Shown here: piece by piece, positions 43,331-52,951 of the stretch
Layout of the letters: every line of letters begins with the position of its first letter
Position numbering within the stretch: position 1 is the first letter of the stretch
Source of the DNA: Novosphingobium sp.
GTDB lineage: Bacteria; Pseudomonadota; Alphaproteobacteria; Sphingomonadales; Sphingomonadaceae
Assembly: GCF_027531025.1 (NCBI RefSeq)
Contig: NZ_JAPZQX010000002.1
Span: forward strand, 186,001 to 250,000
Reading direction: 5' to 3'
DNA: 64,000 nucleotides
Program-made: the position numbers and the translations under genes
The notes under the pieces: model-generated
The model's input: only the letters and a program-made list of their open reading frames with translations
Told to the model about the DNA's origin: nothing
Databases searched by the model: none

Positions 43331-45664
43331 CTAGGGCAGCAGCAGCTCAGCCATGGCCTCCACCACCGCATCGGCATCGAGCCGGTAGGTGCGGTAGAGA
43401 TCCGGCAGGTCACCGGTCTGGCCGAAGCGGTCGATCCCCAGCGGGCTGACGCGCTGGCCGCGCACCCCGCCCAGCCATGACAGCGCGGCGGGTGAGCCGT
43501 CGAGCAGGGTGACGAGCCCGGCATCCGCCGCCAGCGGGGCCAGCAGCGTTTCGACATGGCTGGGCGCGCGCGTCCCGCCCTGCCAGCGCGCCGCCCGCGC
43601 CGCCGACCAGCCGCGATGGAGCAGGTCGGGCGAGGTGACGTTGAGCAGGCCAAGGCCAGGGAAATCGTCGCGCAGCATGTCCCAGGCGGCGATGGCTTCG
43701 GGCGCGATCGCCCCGGAGAAGGCAATCGCCGCGCGCGATCCCGGCGCGGGCTGGCGCAGCCAGTAGCCGCCGGCCAGGGCATCGGCTTCCCAGGCGGCAT
43801 CGCCCCGCGGTTCCTGCGCGATGACGCGGGTCGAGAGGCGCAGATAGGTCGAACCACCATCCGCTGCCTGAATCTCGGCAAAGGCACGGTGCATGAACAG
43901 CCCCAGCTCGTCGGCAAAGGCCGGTTCGTAATGGGTGAGGCCTGGCTGGCCCATGCCGATCAGCGGCGTGTTGATCGACTGGTGCGCCCCGCCTTCCGGC
44001 CCCAGCGTCAGCCCCGAAGGCGTTGCCACCAGCAGGAACCGTGCATCCTGGTAACAGGCATAGTTCAACGCATCGAGGCCGCGGGCGATGAACGGATCAT
44101 AGACCGTGCCGATCGGCATTAGCCGCTCCCCGAACAGCGGCGCGGAGAGGCCCAGCGCGGCCAGCATCAGGAACAGGTTGTGCTCGGCAATGCCCAGTTC
44201 GATGTGCTGGCCTGCCTCGTGTCCGGCCCACTTCTGGGGGCTGGGAATCTTGTGACCGGCGAAGACATCCTTCAGCTCCTGCCGCCGGAACAGCCCGCGC
44301 TGGTTCACGAAAGCGCCGAGGTTGGTCGAAACGGTCACGTCTGGCGAAGTGGTGACAATCCGGTCAGCCAGCGGATGGCCCGACTTGGCGAGGTCCAGCA
44401 GAATGCGGCCGAAGGCGGCCTGGGTCGATTGCTCGGCCCCGTCGGGCACCGGCAGACGCTCCGGTGCGGCAATCGCCGGGGCGGTGCGGGCCGGATGGGT
44501 CAGCTTCGTGCGGAAAGGTTCGAGGAAGGCCTTGAGCGCGGCGGCGCTGTTATCGCCCTGACCCGCAAACGGCTCCCACTCGGTCCCTTCGGCGATGCCC
44601 AGGCTGGCGCGGTAATCGGCCATCTGGGTGGGGTTCATCAGGCCTGCGTGGTTGTCCTTGTGGCCCTGGAACGGCAGGCCATAACCCTTCACCGTATAGG
44701 CGATGAACAGGGTCGGCCGCTCATCCTGCGCGCGTTCGAAGGCGTCGAGCAGGGTTTCGATGCAGTGCCCACCCAGATTGAGCATAAGGGCGGAAAGCGC
44801 CTCGTCATCGAAGCTGGCGACCAGGTCCAGCGCGGCCTGATCGCCCGCCAGGTCGGCATTCAAGCGCGCCCGCCAGGCGGCCCCGCCCTGATAGGTGAGG
44901 GCGGCATACTCGGCATTGGGGCAATCGTCGATCCACTGGTCAATCGCCTTGCCGCCGGGGCGCTTGAACACCTCGCGCTGCAGCTTGCCGTGCTTGATCG
45001 TGATGACCCGCCAGCCGCAGGTTTCGAAGATATCGTCGAACCGGCGGAACATCCGGTCGGCGGTCGTGCTGTCGAGTGACTGGCGATTGTAATCGACGAT
45101 CCACCAGCAATTGCGGATGTCGTGCTTGTAGCCCTCGATCAGGCACTCATAGATGTTGCCCTCGTCGAGCTCGGCATCGCCCATCAGCGCGATCATCCGG
45201 CCCGCTTCGCCTTCCGGCAGCTGGCCGTGGGCGATCAGGTAATCCTGCACCAGGCTGGCAAAGGCGGTAACCGCGACGCCAAGGCCGACCGAGCCAGTGG
45301 AGAAATCGACGGGGATCTTGTCCTTGGTCCGGCTGGGATAGCTCTGCGCCCCGCCCAGGCCGCGAAAGGCCTGCAATTGCTCAAGGCTCTGGTTGCCCAG
45401 CAGATAATGGATCGCGTGCAGCACGGGGCCAGCATGGGGCTTCACCGCCACCTTGTCCTGCGGGCGCAGGGCGTGGAAATAGAGCGCGGCCATGATCGCG
45501 GTCATCGAGGCGCAACTGGCCTGATGCCCGCCAACCTTCAGCCCGTCGCGGCTTTCGCGCAGGTGGTTGGCGTTGTGGATGATCCACGATGACAGCCAGC
45601 GCAGCCGCTGGTCGATGGTTTCAAGCGTGCGGACCAGTTCGGCCCGCGATTCCTTTTTCGGCAT
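43331..45664 (-). CDS. AceE-like homodimeric ThDP enzyme (transketolase / 2-oxoacid dehydrogenase E1 type)
   Basis: This 777 aa protein starts at 45664. It has transketolase-fold domains: LKVGGHQASCASMTAIMAAL, SYPSRTKDK, a ThDP motif GDAELDEGN...DYNRQSLD, QHIELGIAEHNLFLM with the catalytic Glu, and GIDRFGQTGDLPDLYRTYRL at the end. The layout follows the homodimeric E1 of pyruvate dehydrogenase (AceE: GGHMAS, GDGEMDEPE, GTDGFGRSDSRENLR) rather than true transketolase. No E2 or E3 genes are nearby, so it may decarboxylate a 2-oxoacid non-oxidatively or work with a remote complex. It follows the aldehyde dehydrogenase by 10 nt. Confidence 0.75.
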   Translation of the reverse strand: MPKKESRAELVRTLETIDQRLRWLSSWIIHNANHLRESRDGLKVGGHQASCASMTAIMAALYFHALRPQDKVAVKPHAGPVLHAIHYLLGNQSLEQLQAFRGLGGAQSYPSRTKDKIPVDFSTGSVGLGVAVTAFASLVQDYLIAHGQLPEGEAGRMIALMGDAELDEGNIYECLIEGYKHDIRNCWWIVDYNRQSLDSTTADRMFRRFDDIFETCGWRVITIKHGKLQREVFKRPGGKAIDQWIDDCPNAEYAALTYQGGAAWRARLNADLAGDQAALDLVASFDDEALSALMLNLGGHCIETLLDAFERAQDERPTLFIAYTVKGYGLPFQGHKDNHAGLMNPTQMADYRASLGIAEGTEWEPFAGQGDNSAAALKAFLEPFRTKLTHPARTAPAIAAPERLPVPDGAEQSTQAAFGRILLDLAKSGHPLADRIVTTSPDVTVSTNLGAFVNQRGLFRRQELKDVFAGHKIPSPQKWAGHEAGQHIELGIAEHNLFLMLAALGLSAPLFGERLMPIGTVYDPFIARGLDALNYACYQDARFLLVATPSGLTLGPEGGAHQSINTPLIGMGQPGLTHYEPAFADELGLFMHRAFAEIQAADGGSTYLRLSTRVIAQEPRGDAAWEADALAGGYWLRQPAPGSRAAIAFSGAIAPEAIAAWDMLRDDFPGLGLLNVTSPDLLHRGWSAARAARWQGGTRAPSHVETLLAPLAADAGLVTLLDGSPAALSWLGGVRGQRVSPLGIDRFGQTGDLPDLYRTYRLDADAVVEAMAELLLP

Positions 45665-45674
45665 GAAGGCTGCC

Positions 45675-47105
45675 TTAGCCGAGCGGGGGCTGTTCCGCAT
45701 AGGCGGCAATAGGGGCAGCTTCGCCGTTCTGCCTCATTATCGCCTTGACCCGGAAATAGCGGTACAGCCCGGCATCGCCCATCCGACTGGGCCCCATGCC
45801 CGATTGCTTGAACGAGCAGTTCTCCGCATCCCAGACTCCTGCGGTGAGCGAGCCGTCGTTGATCGAGATCGCCCCGGCCTCCAACCGCTCGCCGACCTTC
45901 TCGGCCTCGGCCGGATCGCCGATCACGGCGGCGGAAAGGCCATAGATCGTATCGTTGGCCAGGCGGATCGCCTCTTCGACATCGTCATAGACCGTCACCG
46001 GAATGACCGGGCCGAAGGTCTCTTCCGCGATGATCGCCATGTCGGGGGTTACGTCGGTTAGCACTGTCGGGCGCAGGTACTTGCCGCCGCCCAGTGTCTC
46101 GACCTTGCCGCCATGGAGAACCTTGGCGCCCTGGGCCACGGCAGCGTCGATTTGCGCCTGGACCTTGTCCGCCTGGGGCGGGAAGATGAAGGGTCCGATA
46201 TGCCCCTTGCCGATGTCAGGATAGTTGAACTCGACACCTTTGGCCTGCTCGACCAGCGAGGCCAGGAAAGCATCGGCCAGGCTGCGGTGGACGTAGAGCC
46301 GCTCGATCGACTGGCAGGCCTGGCCATTGGCCGCCACGCTGGAGCGCAGCGCGATGCTGGCGGCCTTGGCCGGATCGGCCGAGGGCAGGACGATCATCGG
46401 GTCCTTGCCGCCGAGCTCAAGATTGGCCGGGATGAAAGCGGCGGCGGCCGCTTCGGCCACCTTGCGTCCGGTTGCAACCGAACCAGTGAAGCAGACGTAA
46501 TCGACGTTGCCGACGATCGCGCGGCCGGTATCGGCGTCGCCTTCGACAATCGCGAGGACCTGTGCGAGCTCCGGTACGGCGGCAACCGTTTCGCGCAACA
46601 CCGGGATAAACCGGGGGGTGATCTCGCTCGGCTTGATCAGCGCAGCGCAGCCCGCCAGCAGCGCAGGGATCGCATCGATCAGCGCCAGCAGCAAGGGGAA
46701 GTTCCACGGCGCGATAACGCCCAGCAACTGGTAGGGGACGTGACGGGTGCTGATCGTCACGCCCGGAGTTGCCGAGGGCACGTCCTTGAGATCCATCGCG
46801 GCTATCATGGCCGGGCCCGTCGCAGCCCAGCGGCGCAGCGTGCCGGCCACGCTGAACACCTCGACATTGGCGATGGCAACGCGGCCGGTATCGACGCTGA
46901 GTTTGGTCACTAGGTCAGCGCTGCGCGCTTCGATCGCCTCGGCCCAGCGGACCAGAATGGCGGCGCGGGCTTCGGCACCCATGGCCAACCAGTCGGACTG
47001 GGCGGCGCGAAGGCGGCGGGCAATCGCGGCGATCTCCTCGGCCGGTACGGCCTCGATCGCATAGTCGACTTCGCCGGTGCGGGGGTTGCGGACGGGGATG
47101 GTCAT
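45675..47105 (-). CDS. Aldehyde dehydrogenase
   Basis: The ATG at 47105 gives 476 aa. NAD(P)-binding FTGSVATGRK, the base Glu in NLELGGKDPMIVL, the nucleophile in ANGQACQSIERLYVHRSL, and EETFGPVIPVTVYDD are all present. It belongs to the succinate-semialdehyde/coniferyl-aldehyde type group. With the downstream AceE-like enzyme it could oxidise an aldehyde released by decarboxylation of a 2-oxoacid. Operator 9 lies 45 nt upstream. Confidence 0.87.
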   Translation of the reverse strand: MTIPVRNPRTGEVDYAIEAVPAEEIAAIARRLRAAQSDWLAMGAEARAAILVRWAEAIEARSADLVTKLSVDTGRVAIANVEVFSVAGTLRRWAATGPAMIAAMDLKDVPSATPGVTISTRHVPYQLLGVIAPWNFPLLLALIDAIPALLAGCAALIKPSEITPRFIPVLRETVAAVPELAQVLAIVEGDADTGRAIVGNVDYVCFTGSVATGRKVAEAAAAAFIPANLELGGKDPMIVLPSADPAKAASIALRSSVAANGQACQSIERLYVHRSLADAFLASLVEQAKGVEFNYPDIGKGHIGPFIFPPQADKVQAQIDAAVAQGAKVLHGGKVETLGGGKYLRPTVLTDVTPDMAIIAEETFGPVIPVTVYDDVEEAIRLANDTIYGLSAAVIGDPAEAEKVGERLEAGAISINDGSLTAGVWDAENCSFKQSGMGPSRMGDAGLYRYFRVKAIMRQNGEAAPIAAYAEQPPLG

Positions 47106-47149
47106 GGGGCGGCTCCTGTTCGCTCGCACCTTTGCCGCGCTGCGCACAG

Positions 47150-47161
47150 TTGTCCAGACAA
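47150..47161. promoter_or_regulatory. Island operator site 9 (TTGTCCAGACAA)
   Basis: On the minus strand this reads TTGTCTGGACAA, identical to site 7. It lies between the isochorismatase stop (47165) and the aldehyde dehydrogenase start (47105), so it serves the ALDH-ThDP operon. The gap has no room for another gene. Confidence 0.68.
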
Positions 47162-47164
47162 CTC

Positions 47165-47800
47165 TTAGGCCAAGGCACCTAGGCTCGCGATCGCCTCGAT
47201 TTCGGAAATGACTTCTGCGTACTTTGCTTGCAGGTCGAACAAATTTGCCTCGTGCGGGCCGGGATGGCGGTCGCCGCAGGCCTCGCGCACCACGAAGGGC
47301 AGGAAACCGTGTTGGCAGGCATCGAGCGCTGTGGCGCGGACACAGCCAGAGGTCGAAAGCCCGGTGATCAGCACGGTATCCACGTCCAGCGTGGTGAGCG
47401 TCGAAGCCAGCGTGGTGCCAAAGAAGGCTGAGGCATATTGCTTGGTCACCACCAGTTCGCCGTCCTGCGGTGTCAGGCTGGGCGGGAAAGCGCCCAGCGG
47501 CGAGCCGCGCTCGAAGGCCTTCAGCGCGGGCACCTTTCGATAGAACACCCCGCCATCGACCCCGCCGGGGGCATATTCGACATTGGTGAACAGCACCGGC
47601 ACACCCGCCGCGCGCGCCGCCGCCAGCAGCCGTTCGTTGCTGGCCAGGGCATCTTCCACCCCGGCATAAAGCGGCGAGGCGGGATCGAGATAGGCCATGA
47701 CGAAATCGACGATCAGCAGCGCGGGGCGCTGGCCGAACGGCAAGTGGCCATCGAAGGCGCCCTGGTAATTGCTTGCAAGGTCGCCTTCGTCCTTGGCCAT
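47165..47800 (-). CDS. Isochorismatase-family cysteine hydrolase (copy 2)
   Basis: This 211 aa protein has Asp32 (ALLIVDFVMAYLDP), a Lys in LVVTKQYASAFFGT and the nucleophile in GLSTSGCVRATALDA. It resembles N-carbamoylsarcosine amidase and maleamate amidase more than true isochorismatase. It is the last gene of the HMG-CoA lyase-hyuAB operon, coupled to the CoA-transferase by a one-nt overlap (TGATG). With HyuAB, a role in hydrolysing a ring-opened amide is plausible. Confidence 0.82.
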   Translation of the reverse strand: MAKDEGDLASNYQGAFDGHLPFGQRPALLIVDFVMAYLDPASPLYAGVEDALASNERLLAAARAAGVPVLFTNVEYAPGGVDGGVFYRKVPALKAFERGSPLGAFPPSLTPQDGELVVTKQYASAFFGTTLASTLTTLDVDTVLITGLSTSGCVRATALDACQHGFLPFVVREACGDRHPGPHEANLFDLQAKYAEVISEIEAIASLGALA

Positions 47801-48993
47801 CAGATCACCCCTGCCGCCTTCAGCCCGTCGAGTTCCGCCGCACTCATACCCAGCAATTGGCCATAAATCTCGGCATTATGCTGGCCGACTACCGACGGGG
47901 CGGGTGAGCGTACCCCCGAAGGCGAGGCGGACAGCTTGGGGAAGGCATTCTGCATCTTGAGCTTGCCGTACCGCTCGGTCTCCACCTCGATGATCGCCTG
48001 GCGCGCGGCAAAGTGCGGATCGGCCAGCATGTCGCGCGCGCGATAGACCCGGCCAGCGGGGATCGAATGCTCGATCATCAGCGCATCGACCTGGTCGATC
48101 GTCAGCGTGCGGGTCCAGGCGTTGATCAGCTCGTCCAGCTCGGTCTGGCGTTCGCCGCGGGCGAGGTGGGTGGAATAGCGCGGATCGTCGCCCAGTTCCG
48201 GGCGGCCCATGGCCTTGGCCAGCCGCTTGAAGATCTGGTCGTTGTTGGCGCCGATCATGTAGACGCCGTCGCTGCACTGATAGACGTTCGACGGCGCGAT
48301 GCCCGGCAGGATCGAGCCCGACCGTTCGCGGATGAAGCCGTTGCGGTCATACTCCGGCACCAGGCCTTCCATGACCTGCAGCACGGCTTCGTAGAGCGCG
48401 GTATCGACGACCTGGCCCTGGCCGGTCTTCTCGCGGTGGTGCAACGCTGCCAGCACGCCCATCGTGCCATAGGTGGCGCACAGCGTGTCGCCGATCGAAA
48501 CGCCCATCCGCGCCGGGGGGCGGTCGGGATCGCCGACGATATAGCGCCAGCCGCCCATGGCCTCGCCAATCCCGCCGAACCCGGCTCGGTCGCTGTAAGG
48601 CCCGTCCTGGCCATAGCCCGACATCCGGGCGATGATCAGGCGCGGATTTTCGGCGTGCAGCACGTCCGGGCCAAGGCCCCACTTTTCGAGCGTGCCCGGC
48701 TTGAAATTTTCCACCAGCACATCGGCCGTGGCGATCAGCCTGCGGACCAGCGTTTGCCCCTCGGGTACGCGCAGGTTGCACGAGACCGACTTCTTGTTGC
48801 GGGCCAGCACTTCCCAGACGACCTTTTCATCGCCCATGCCCCAGACGCGGAACGGATCGCCTGCGCCGGGTGGCTCCACCTTGATCACGTCCGCGCCCAT
48901 ATCGCCGAGCAATTGCCCGCAGAACGGGCCAGCCAGCAGCTGGCCCAGTTCGACGACGCGCAGTCCCTTCAAAGCTCCAGTGTTTTCGGCCAC
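47800..48993 (-). CDS. CoA-transferase family III (CaiB/BaiF)
   Basis: This 397 aa protein has LKGLRVVELGQLLAGPFCG, ADVIKVEPPGAGDPFRVWG and the catalytic-Asp region GVSIGDTLCATYGTMGVLAA. It resembles succinyl-CoA:dicarboxylate CoA-transferases (SmtB/Mct-like) more than the other three copies in the island. It lies 3 nt after hyuB and is coupled to the isochorismatase. It probably activates the acid produced by HyuAB for cleavage by the HMG-CoA lyase encoded first in the operon. Confidence 0.86.
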   Translation of the reverse strand: MAENTGALKGLRVVELGQLLAGPFCGQLLGDMGADVIKVEPPGAGDPFRVWGMGDEKVVWEVLARNKKSVSCNLRVPEGQTLVRRLIATADVLVENFKPGTLEKWGLGPDVLHAENPRLIIARMSGYGQDGPYSDRAGFGGIGEAMGGWRYIVGDPDRPPARMGVSIGDTLCATYGTMGVLAALHHREKTGQGQVVDTALYEAVLQVMEGLVPEYDRNGFIRERSGSILPGIAPSNVYQCSDGVYMIGANNDQIFKRLAKAMGRPELGDDPRYSTHLARGERQTELDELINAWTRTLTIDQVDALMIEHSIPAGRVYRARDMLADPHFAARQAIIEVETERYGKLKMQNAFPKLSASPSGVRSPAPSVVGQHNAEIYGQLLGMSAAELDGLKAAGVI

Positions 48994-48996
48994 GAC

Positions 48997-50883
48997 TTAC
49001 TCCGCGGCTTCGAGGTACGGCCAGACCGGCTGGATCGGCGCCGGAAGCCCCGTTTGCGCCGCGCAATTGGCGCGCAGTACTTCGATCCCGGGGCCATAGT
49101 CGAACAGCGGCAGATCGCCCCGCTGGCCGCGCATTTCGGCGCGCAGCGCCTCGGTCGCGGCGGTATCGACCACGCCCCTGGCATCGGCGATCACGCCATA
49201 AGCCTTTGCGCCGTCCGGCGTGACCAGGCCCTGGACGATTTCGAGGCCGACCAGCGCCGGATCGCGTTCCAGCGGATCGCCCCAGCCACCGCCGCCCCAG
49301 GTGATGAAGTGCAACTGATCGCCCACTTCCACCTCGACGTCCTCGACCTTGTTGCCAACGATCACGCTGGTCCCATCGGCCTTTTCCAGGATCTTGCGCG
49401 CGCGTTTGCCCGGCTCGCCGCCGTTGACGCCCCATGGCGGCACGAACCAGCGGTCATCGTGGATCGAGATCGTGCCCGCGCTGAGGAAGCGGTAGGTCAT
49501 GTGGATGCCGTTGCCGCCACGATGCAGGCCCGCCCCGCCGCTGTCGGGCGCGGTTTCATAGCGCTCGATCAGCATCGGGAAGTAGCGTTCCAGGAACTCG
49601 TTCGGCACGTTGGTAAAGCCCGGCCAAAGCGAGTGGCCATCCGGCCCGTCGCCCAGCGGACGGCCCGGAATGCCGCCGAAGCCGATCTGGAACAGCTGGA
49701 ACCATTCGCCGTTCTTGCCAGGCCGCGTGTCATTGCCCGAATAGAACAGGTGGGGGCTGGAGCTGAAGCCGGCGGCGTTGAGGAATTCCGGCGTCTTCTG
49801 GCCCAGCAGGCCGCCCAGGATATCGAAGATCCGGCCCAGCGCGTGGGTGCGGCCCGAAAGCGCGGCGGGGAACTTCGGCTTGAGCAGCGATCCTTCCGGA
49901 ATCCGCACGTCGATCAGGTCATAGAACCCGTCATTGAACAGGATCTGCGGGTCGAAGACCATGATCATGTAGATGCCGAAGAACATCTTGAACATGTTCT
50001 CGTTGAGGTAGAAGTTGATCGAGGCGGCCGATTGCGGATCGGTTCCGGCGAAGTCCAGGATCACCTTCTCGCCATCGCGCCACATGGTGCAGCGGATGCG
50101 ATAGGGGCCATAGCCGACGCCATCGTCGCAAATGTAATCCTCGAAGCTGACCGGTTCCTCGGCGATGGCCATGCCGATAAGCGCCTTCATCGCGCGGTGG
50201 TTGCGCGCCAGCAGCTCCTGCGTGGCCGAAACATAGACATCGTCGCCGAAGCGTTCGGCCATTTCGATCACCCGGCGCGAGGCAACCCGGCACGAGGCGA
50301 TCAGGGCGTTGAGGTCAGCTTGGCACCAGTCGGGTTTCCGGGTCTGGTGCATGACCAGCTTCATCAGGTCTTCGTTGTATTCGCCCTTTTTCCAGATCTT
50401 CACCGGCGGGATGCGCACCCCTTCCTCAAAGATCGAGCGGGCGTTGATTGGCATCGAGCCGACCACCTTGCCGCCGATGTCGCTCTGGTGGCCGAACATC
50501 GCGGTATAGGCCAGCAGGCGACCATCCTTGAACACGGGGAGCAGCACCAGCCAGTCGTTCGAGTGGCTGATCGCGCCTTCGCAGGAATAGGGGTCGGACA
50601 GGAAGATCATGTCGCCATCTTCCAGCGTGCCGTCCCAGCTCTTCAGGAAGCCGCCGATGAAGCTGCCGAACTGGCCGACGATCATCTTGCCGGTGTGATC
50701 GGCGATCAGCGGGAAGGCGTCGCCCTGTTCGCGGATGCCGGGCGACATGGCAGTGCGGACCAGGGTGGCGTCCATCTCGATCCGCGCGTTGCGCAGCGCG
50801 TTCTCGATGATGTCCAGCGTCACCGGGTCGATCGGCACCTGCTTGAAGGGGGTCGGGTTGGTTTCGACGATGGTCGTGGGCAT
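48997..50883 (-). CDS. Hydantoinase B/oxoprolinase-family subunit
   Basis: This 628 aa protein begins PVTLDIIENALRNARIEMDA, with VRTAMSPGIREQGDAFPLIA and the segment FLSDPYSCEGAISHSNDWLV typical of HyuB. Residues ADGTSVIVGNKVEDVEVEVG and FITWGGGGWGDPLERDP form the conserved C-terminal part. With HyuA, members hydrolyse cyclic amides at the cost of ATP or carboxylate acetone or acetophenone. HyuAB size here matches hydantoinase/oxoprolinase, not the three-subunit acetone carboxylase. Gap to hyuA is 13 nt. Confidence 0.87.
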   Translation of the reverse strand: MPTTIVETNPTPFKQVPIDPVTLDIIENALRNARIEMDATLVRTAMSPGIREQGDAFPLIADHTGKMIVGQFGSFIGGFLKSWDGTLEDGDMIFLSDPYSCEGAISHSNDWLVLLPVFKDGRLLAYTAMFGHQSDIGGKVVGSMPINARSIFEEGVRIPPVKIWKKGEYNEDLMKLVMHQTRKPDWCQADLNALIASCRVASRRVIEMAERFGDDVYVSATQELLARNHRAMKALIGMAIAEEPVSFEDYICDDGVGYGPYRIRCTMWRDGEKVILDFAGTDPQSAASINFYLNENMFKMFFGIYMIMVFDPQILFNDGFYDLIDVRIPEGSLLKPKFPAALSGRTHALGRIFDILGGLLGQKTPEFLNAAGFSSSPHLFYSGNDTRPGKNGEWFQLFQIGFGGIPGRPLGDGPDGHSLWPGFTNVPNEFLERYFPMLIERYETAPDSGGAGLHRGGNGIHMTYRFLSAGTISIHDDRWFVPPWGVNGGEPGKRARKILEKADGTSVIVGNKVEDVEVEVGDQLHFITWGGGGWGDPLERDPALVGLEIVQGLVTPDGAKAYGVIADARGVVDTAATEALRAEMRGQRGDLPLFDYGPGIEVLRANCAAQTGLPAPIQPVWPYLEAAE

Positions 50884-50896
50884 GGCTCGTCTCCCC

Positions 50897-52945
50897 TCAG
50901 GCCAGGTTGATCAGGATGTTGCCGACATGGTCGACCGTGGCGACACAGCCGCTTTCGATCAGCGTGGTGGAATCCATTTCCACGACGATCGCCGGGCCGG
51001 GGATCACATCCCCCTGTCGCAGCTTCGACCGGTCATAGATCACCGCCGCCTGTTCGCGTCCGTCCATCCACAGGGTGTGGTCGCGCATCTTGGCGGCGAT
51101 CGGATTGCCATCGCCCTTGGGCAGTTCGGCCGCGGGCAAGTCGAGTGCCTTGCCGAGCGCCACGGCGCGCAGGTTCACGATCTCGTGCGGGGTATCCATG
51201 TTGAAGGTGAAGAGCCGGTGATGCTCTTCATCGAAGCGCTTGAGGATCCCGGCGATGCCGTCGGCGCGAAGTGCCTCTGGTGTGATAGTGAGGGGTACTT
51301 CGAAGGCCTGTCCAGCATACCTTACGTCCACCTCGAACTCACTTGTAAGCTCGCTTTCGGGCACCCCGTCTGACAGCAATTCGGCGCGGGTCTGGGTGGC
51401 CATCTCGTCCAGGATCGCGATCAGCTCCTCGGCCTGGGTAGTGGTCGCCAGGCGCGAGAACGAGCTGGCGGTTTCGGTCCGCATCCGCGTGGTCGCATCG
51501 CCCAGCGCGCAGAGCACGCCCGGCGAAACCGGCGAAACCGCGGGCCAGGAGCCCATCAGGCGGGCCACCGCATTGACATGGAGCGGACCGGCCCCGCCAA
51601 AGCCCATCAGCGCGAAGTGGCGCGGATCGTAGCCCTGCTGAACCGAGATCATGCGCAGCGCACCGAACATGTTCTCGTTGACGATGTCGATGATCCCGCG
51701 CGCCGCCGCCATCAGGTCGATCCCCAGCGCATCGGCGATGGTCTGGACCGCCTTCTTCGCGCCCTCACGGTCGAGGTTGAAGGTGCCACCGAGGAGGTTT
51801 TCCGGCAGATAGCCGAGCACCACGTTGGCATCAGTCACGGTCGGCAGTTCGCCGCCCTTGCCATAGGCGACCGGGCCGGGGACCGCGCCGGCCGATTGCG
51901 GGCCAACGCGCAGCGCCTTGGTCAGGTCGGGCACATAGGCGATCGAGCCGCCGCCGGCGCCCACGGTCTTCACGTCCAGCGCCGAGGCGCGGACCGAAAG
52001 GTGGCCGACCTCGGTGGTGCGCTGGCGGCGCGGTTCGAGGTTCTCGATCAGCGCCACGTCGGTGCTGGTGCCGCCGACATCGAGGGTCAGGATGTTGCGG
52101 ATCCCGGCATTCTTGCCGACCCACAGCGCCCCGGTCACGCCGCCGGCCGGGCCGGACATCAGGATGTTGACCGGGTGCTCCTCGGCCTTTTGGGCCGACA
52201 TCAGGCCACCATCCGAACGCAGCAGGGAGAGCTTGCCAGCCATGCCCGCGTTAGCGAGGCGCGTGCGCAGGTTGGCAACATACTTGCCCACCACCGGGCG
52301 CACCGCGGCATTGGCGACAGTCGTCAGGGTGCGCTCGTATTCCTGCATTTCGGGCAGGACTTCGTGGCTCAGCGACACTGGTACGCCGGGCATGATCTCG
52401 GCCGCGAGCCTACCGACCACGGCTTCGTGCGATCCGTTCACATAGGCATTGATCAGGCTGACCGTGATCGCCTCGACGCCCTGCGCCTTCAGCACGCCCA
52501 GCTGTTCGCGCACGTCATTCTCTTCAAGCGGGCGCACCTCGTTGCCGGCGGCATCGACGCGGCCCTTGATCGTGACAGTGTCTTCCAGCCGGGCGAGGGG
52601 GGTGGGCTTGGGCCAGATGATCCAGGCCGCCAGACCACCCGGCACGAACGAGCGGGCGATCTGCATGATGTGGCGATAGCCCTCGGTGGTGACGAGGCCG
52701 ACGCGCGCACCCTTGCCTTCCAGCACCGCGTTGGTCGCCACGGTGGTGCCGTGCAGGAAGTAATCGATCGCGCCCGGCGTGATCCCGGCCTTGTCGCAGA
52801 TCGCGGTCACCCCGTTGAGGATGCCCTCCGAGCTGTCATGCGGGGTCGACGGAGTCTTGTGCCGCCAGAATGCCCCGGTATCGGTGTTGAACAGCAGGAG
52901 GTCGGTAAAGGTGCCACCGACATCCACACCCAGGCGATAACCCAT
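50897..52945 (-). CDS. Hydantoinase A/oxoprolinase-family subunit
   Basis: This 682 aa protein has the ASKHA-type ATPase start YRLGVDVGGTFTDLLLFN, LHGTTVATNAVLEGKGARVG and the second phosphate motif ILTLDVGGTSTDVAL. It couples ATP hydrolysis to ring opening or carboxylation with HyuB. It sits 6 nt after the HMG-CoA lyase gene. An oxoprolinase, hydantoinase or N-methylhydantoin role, or ATP-dependent carboxylation of a ketone, are all compatible. Choosing between them needs the substrate. Confidence 0.88.
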   Translation of the reverse strand: MGYRLGVDVGGTFTDLLLFNTDTGAFWRHKTPSTPHDSSEGILNGVTAICDKAGITPGAIDYFLHGTTVATNAVLEGKGARVGLVTTEGYRHIMQIARSFVPGGLAAWIIWPKPTPLARLEDTVTIKGRVDAAGNEVRPLEENDVREQLGVLKAQGVEAITVSLINAYVNGSHEAVVGRLAAEIMPGVPVSLSHEVLPEMQEYERTLTTVANAAVRPVVGKYVANLRTRLANAGMAGKLSLLRSDGGLMSAQKAEEHPVNILMSGPAGGVTGALWVGKNAGIRNILTLDVGGTSTDVALIENLEPRRQRTTEVGHLSVRASALDVKTVGAGGGSIAYVPDLTKALRVGPQSAGAVPGPVAYGKGGELPTVTDANVVLGYLPENLLGGTFNLDREGAKKAVQTIADALGIDLMAAARGIIDIVNENMFGALRMISVQQGYDPRHFALMGFGGAGPLHVNAVARLMGSWPAVSPVSPGVLCALGDATTRMRTETASSFSRLATTTQAEELIAILDEMATQTRAELLSDGVPESELTSEFEVDVRYAGQAFEVPLTITPEALRADGIAGILKRFDEEHHRLFTFNMDTPHEIVNLRAVALGKALDLPAAELPKGDGNPIAAKMRDHTLWMDGREQAAVIYDRSKLRQGDVIPGPAIVVEMDSTTLIESGCVATVDHVGNILINLA

Positions 52946-52951
52946 GCGATC

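Noticed and set aside
48013..50910. 965-codon plus-strand frame antisense to the CoA-transferase and hyuB genes
   Set aside because: High-GC shadow frame. The opposite strand has two well-conserved families with overlapping operon spacing.
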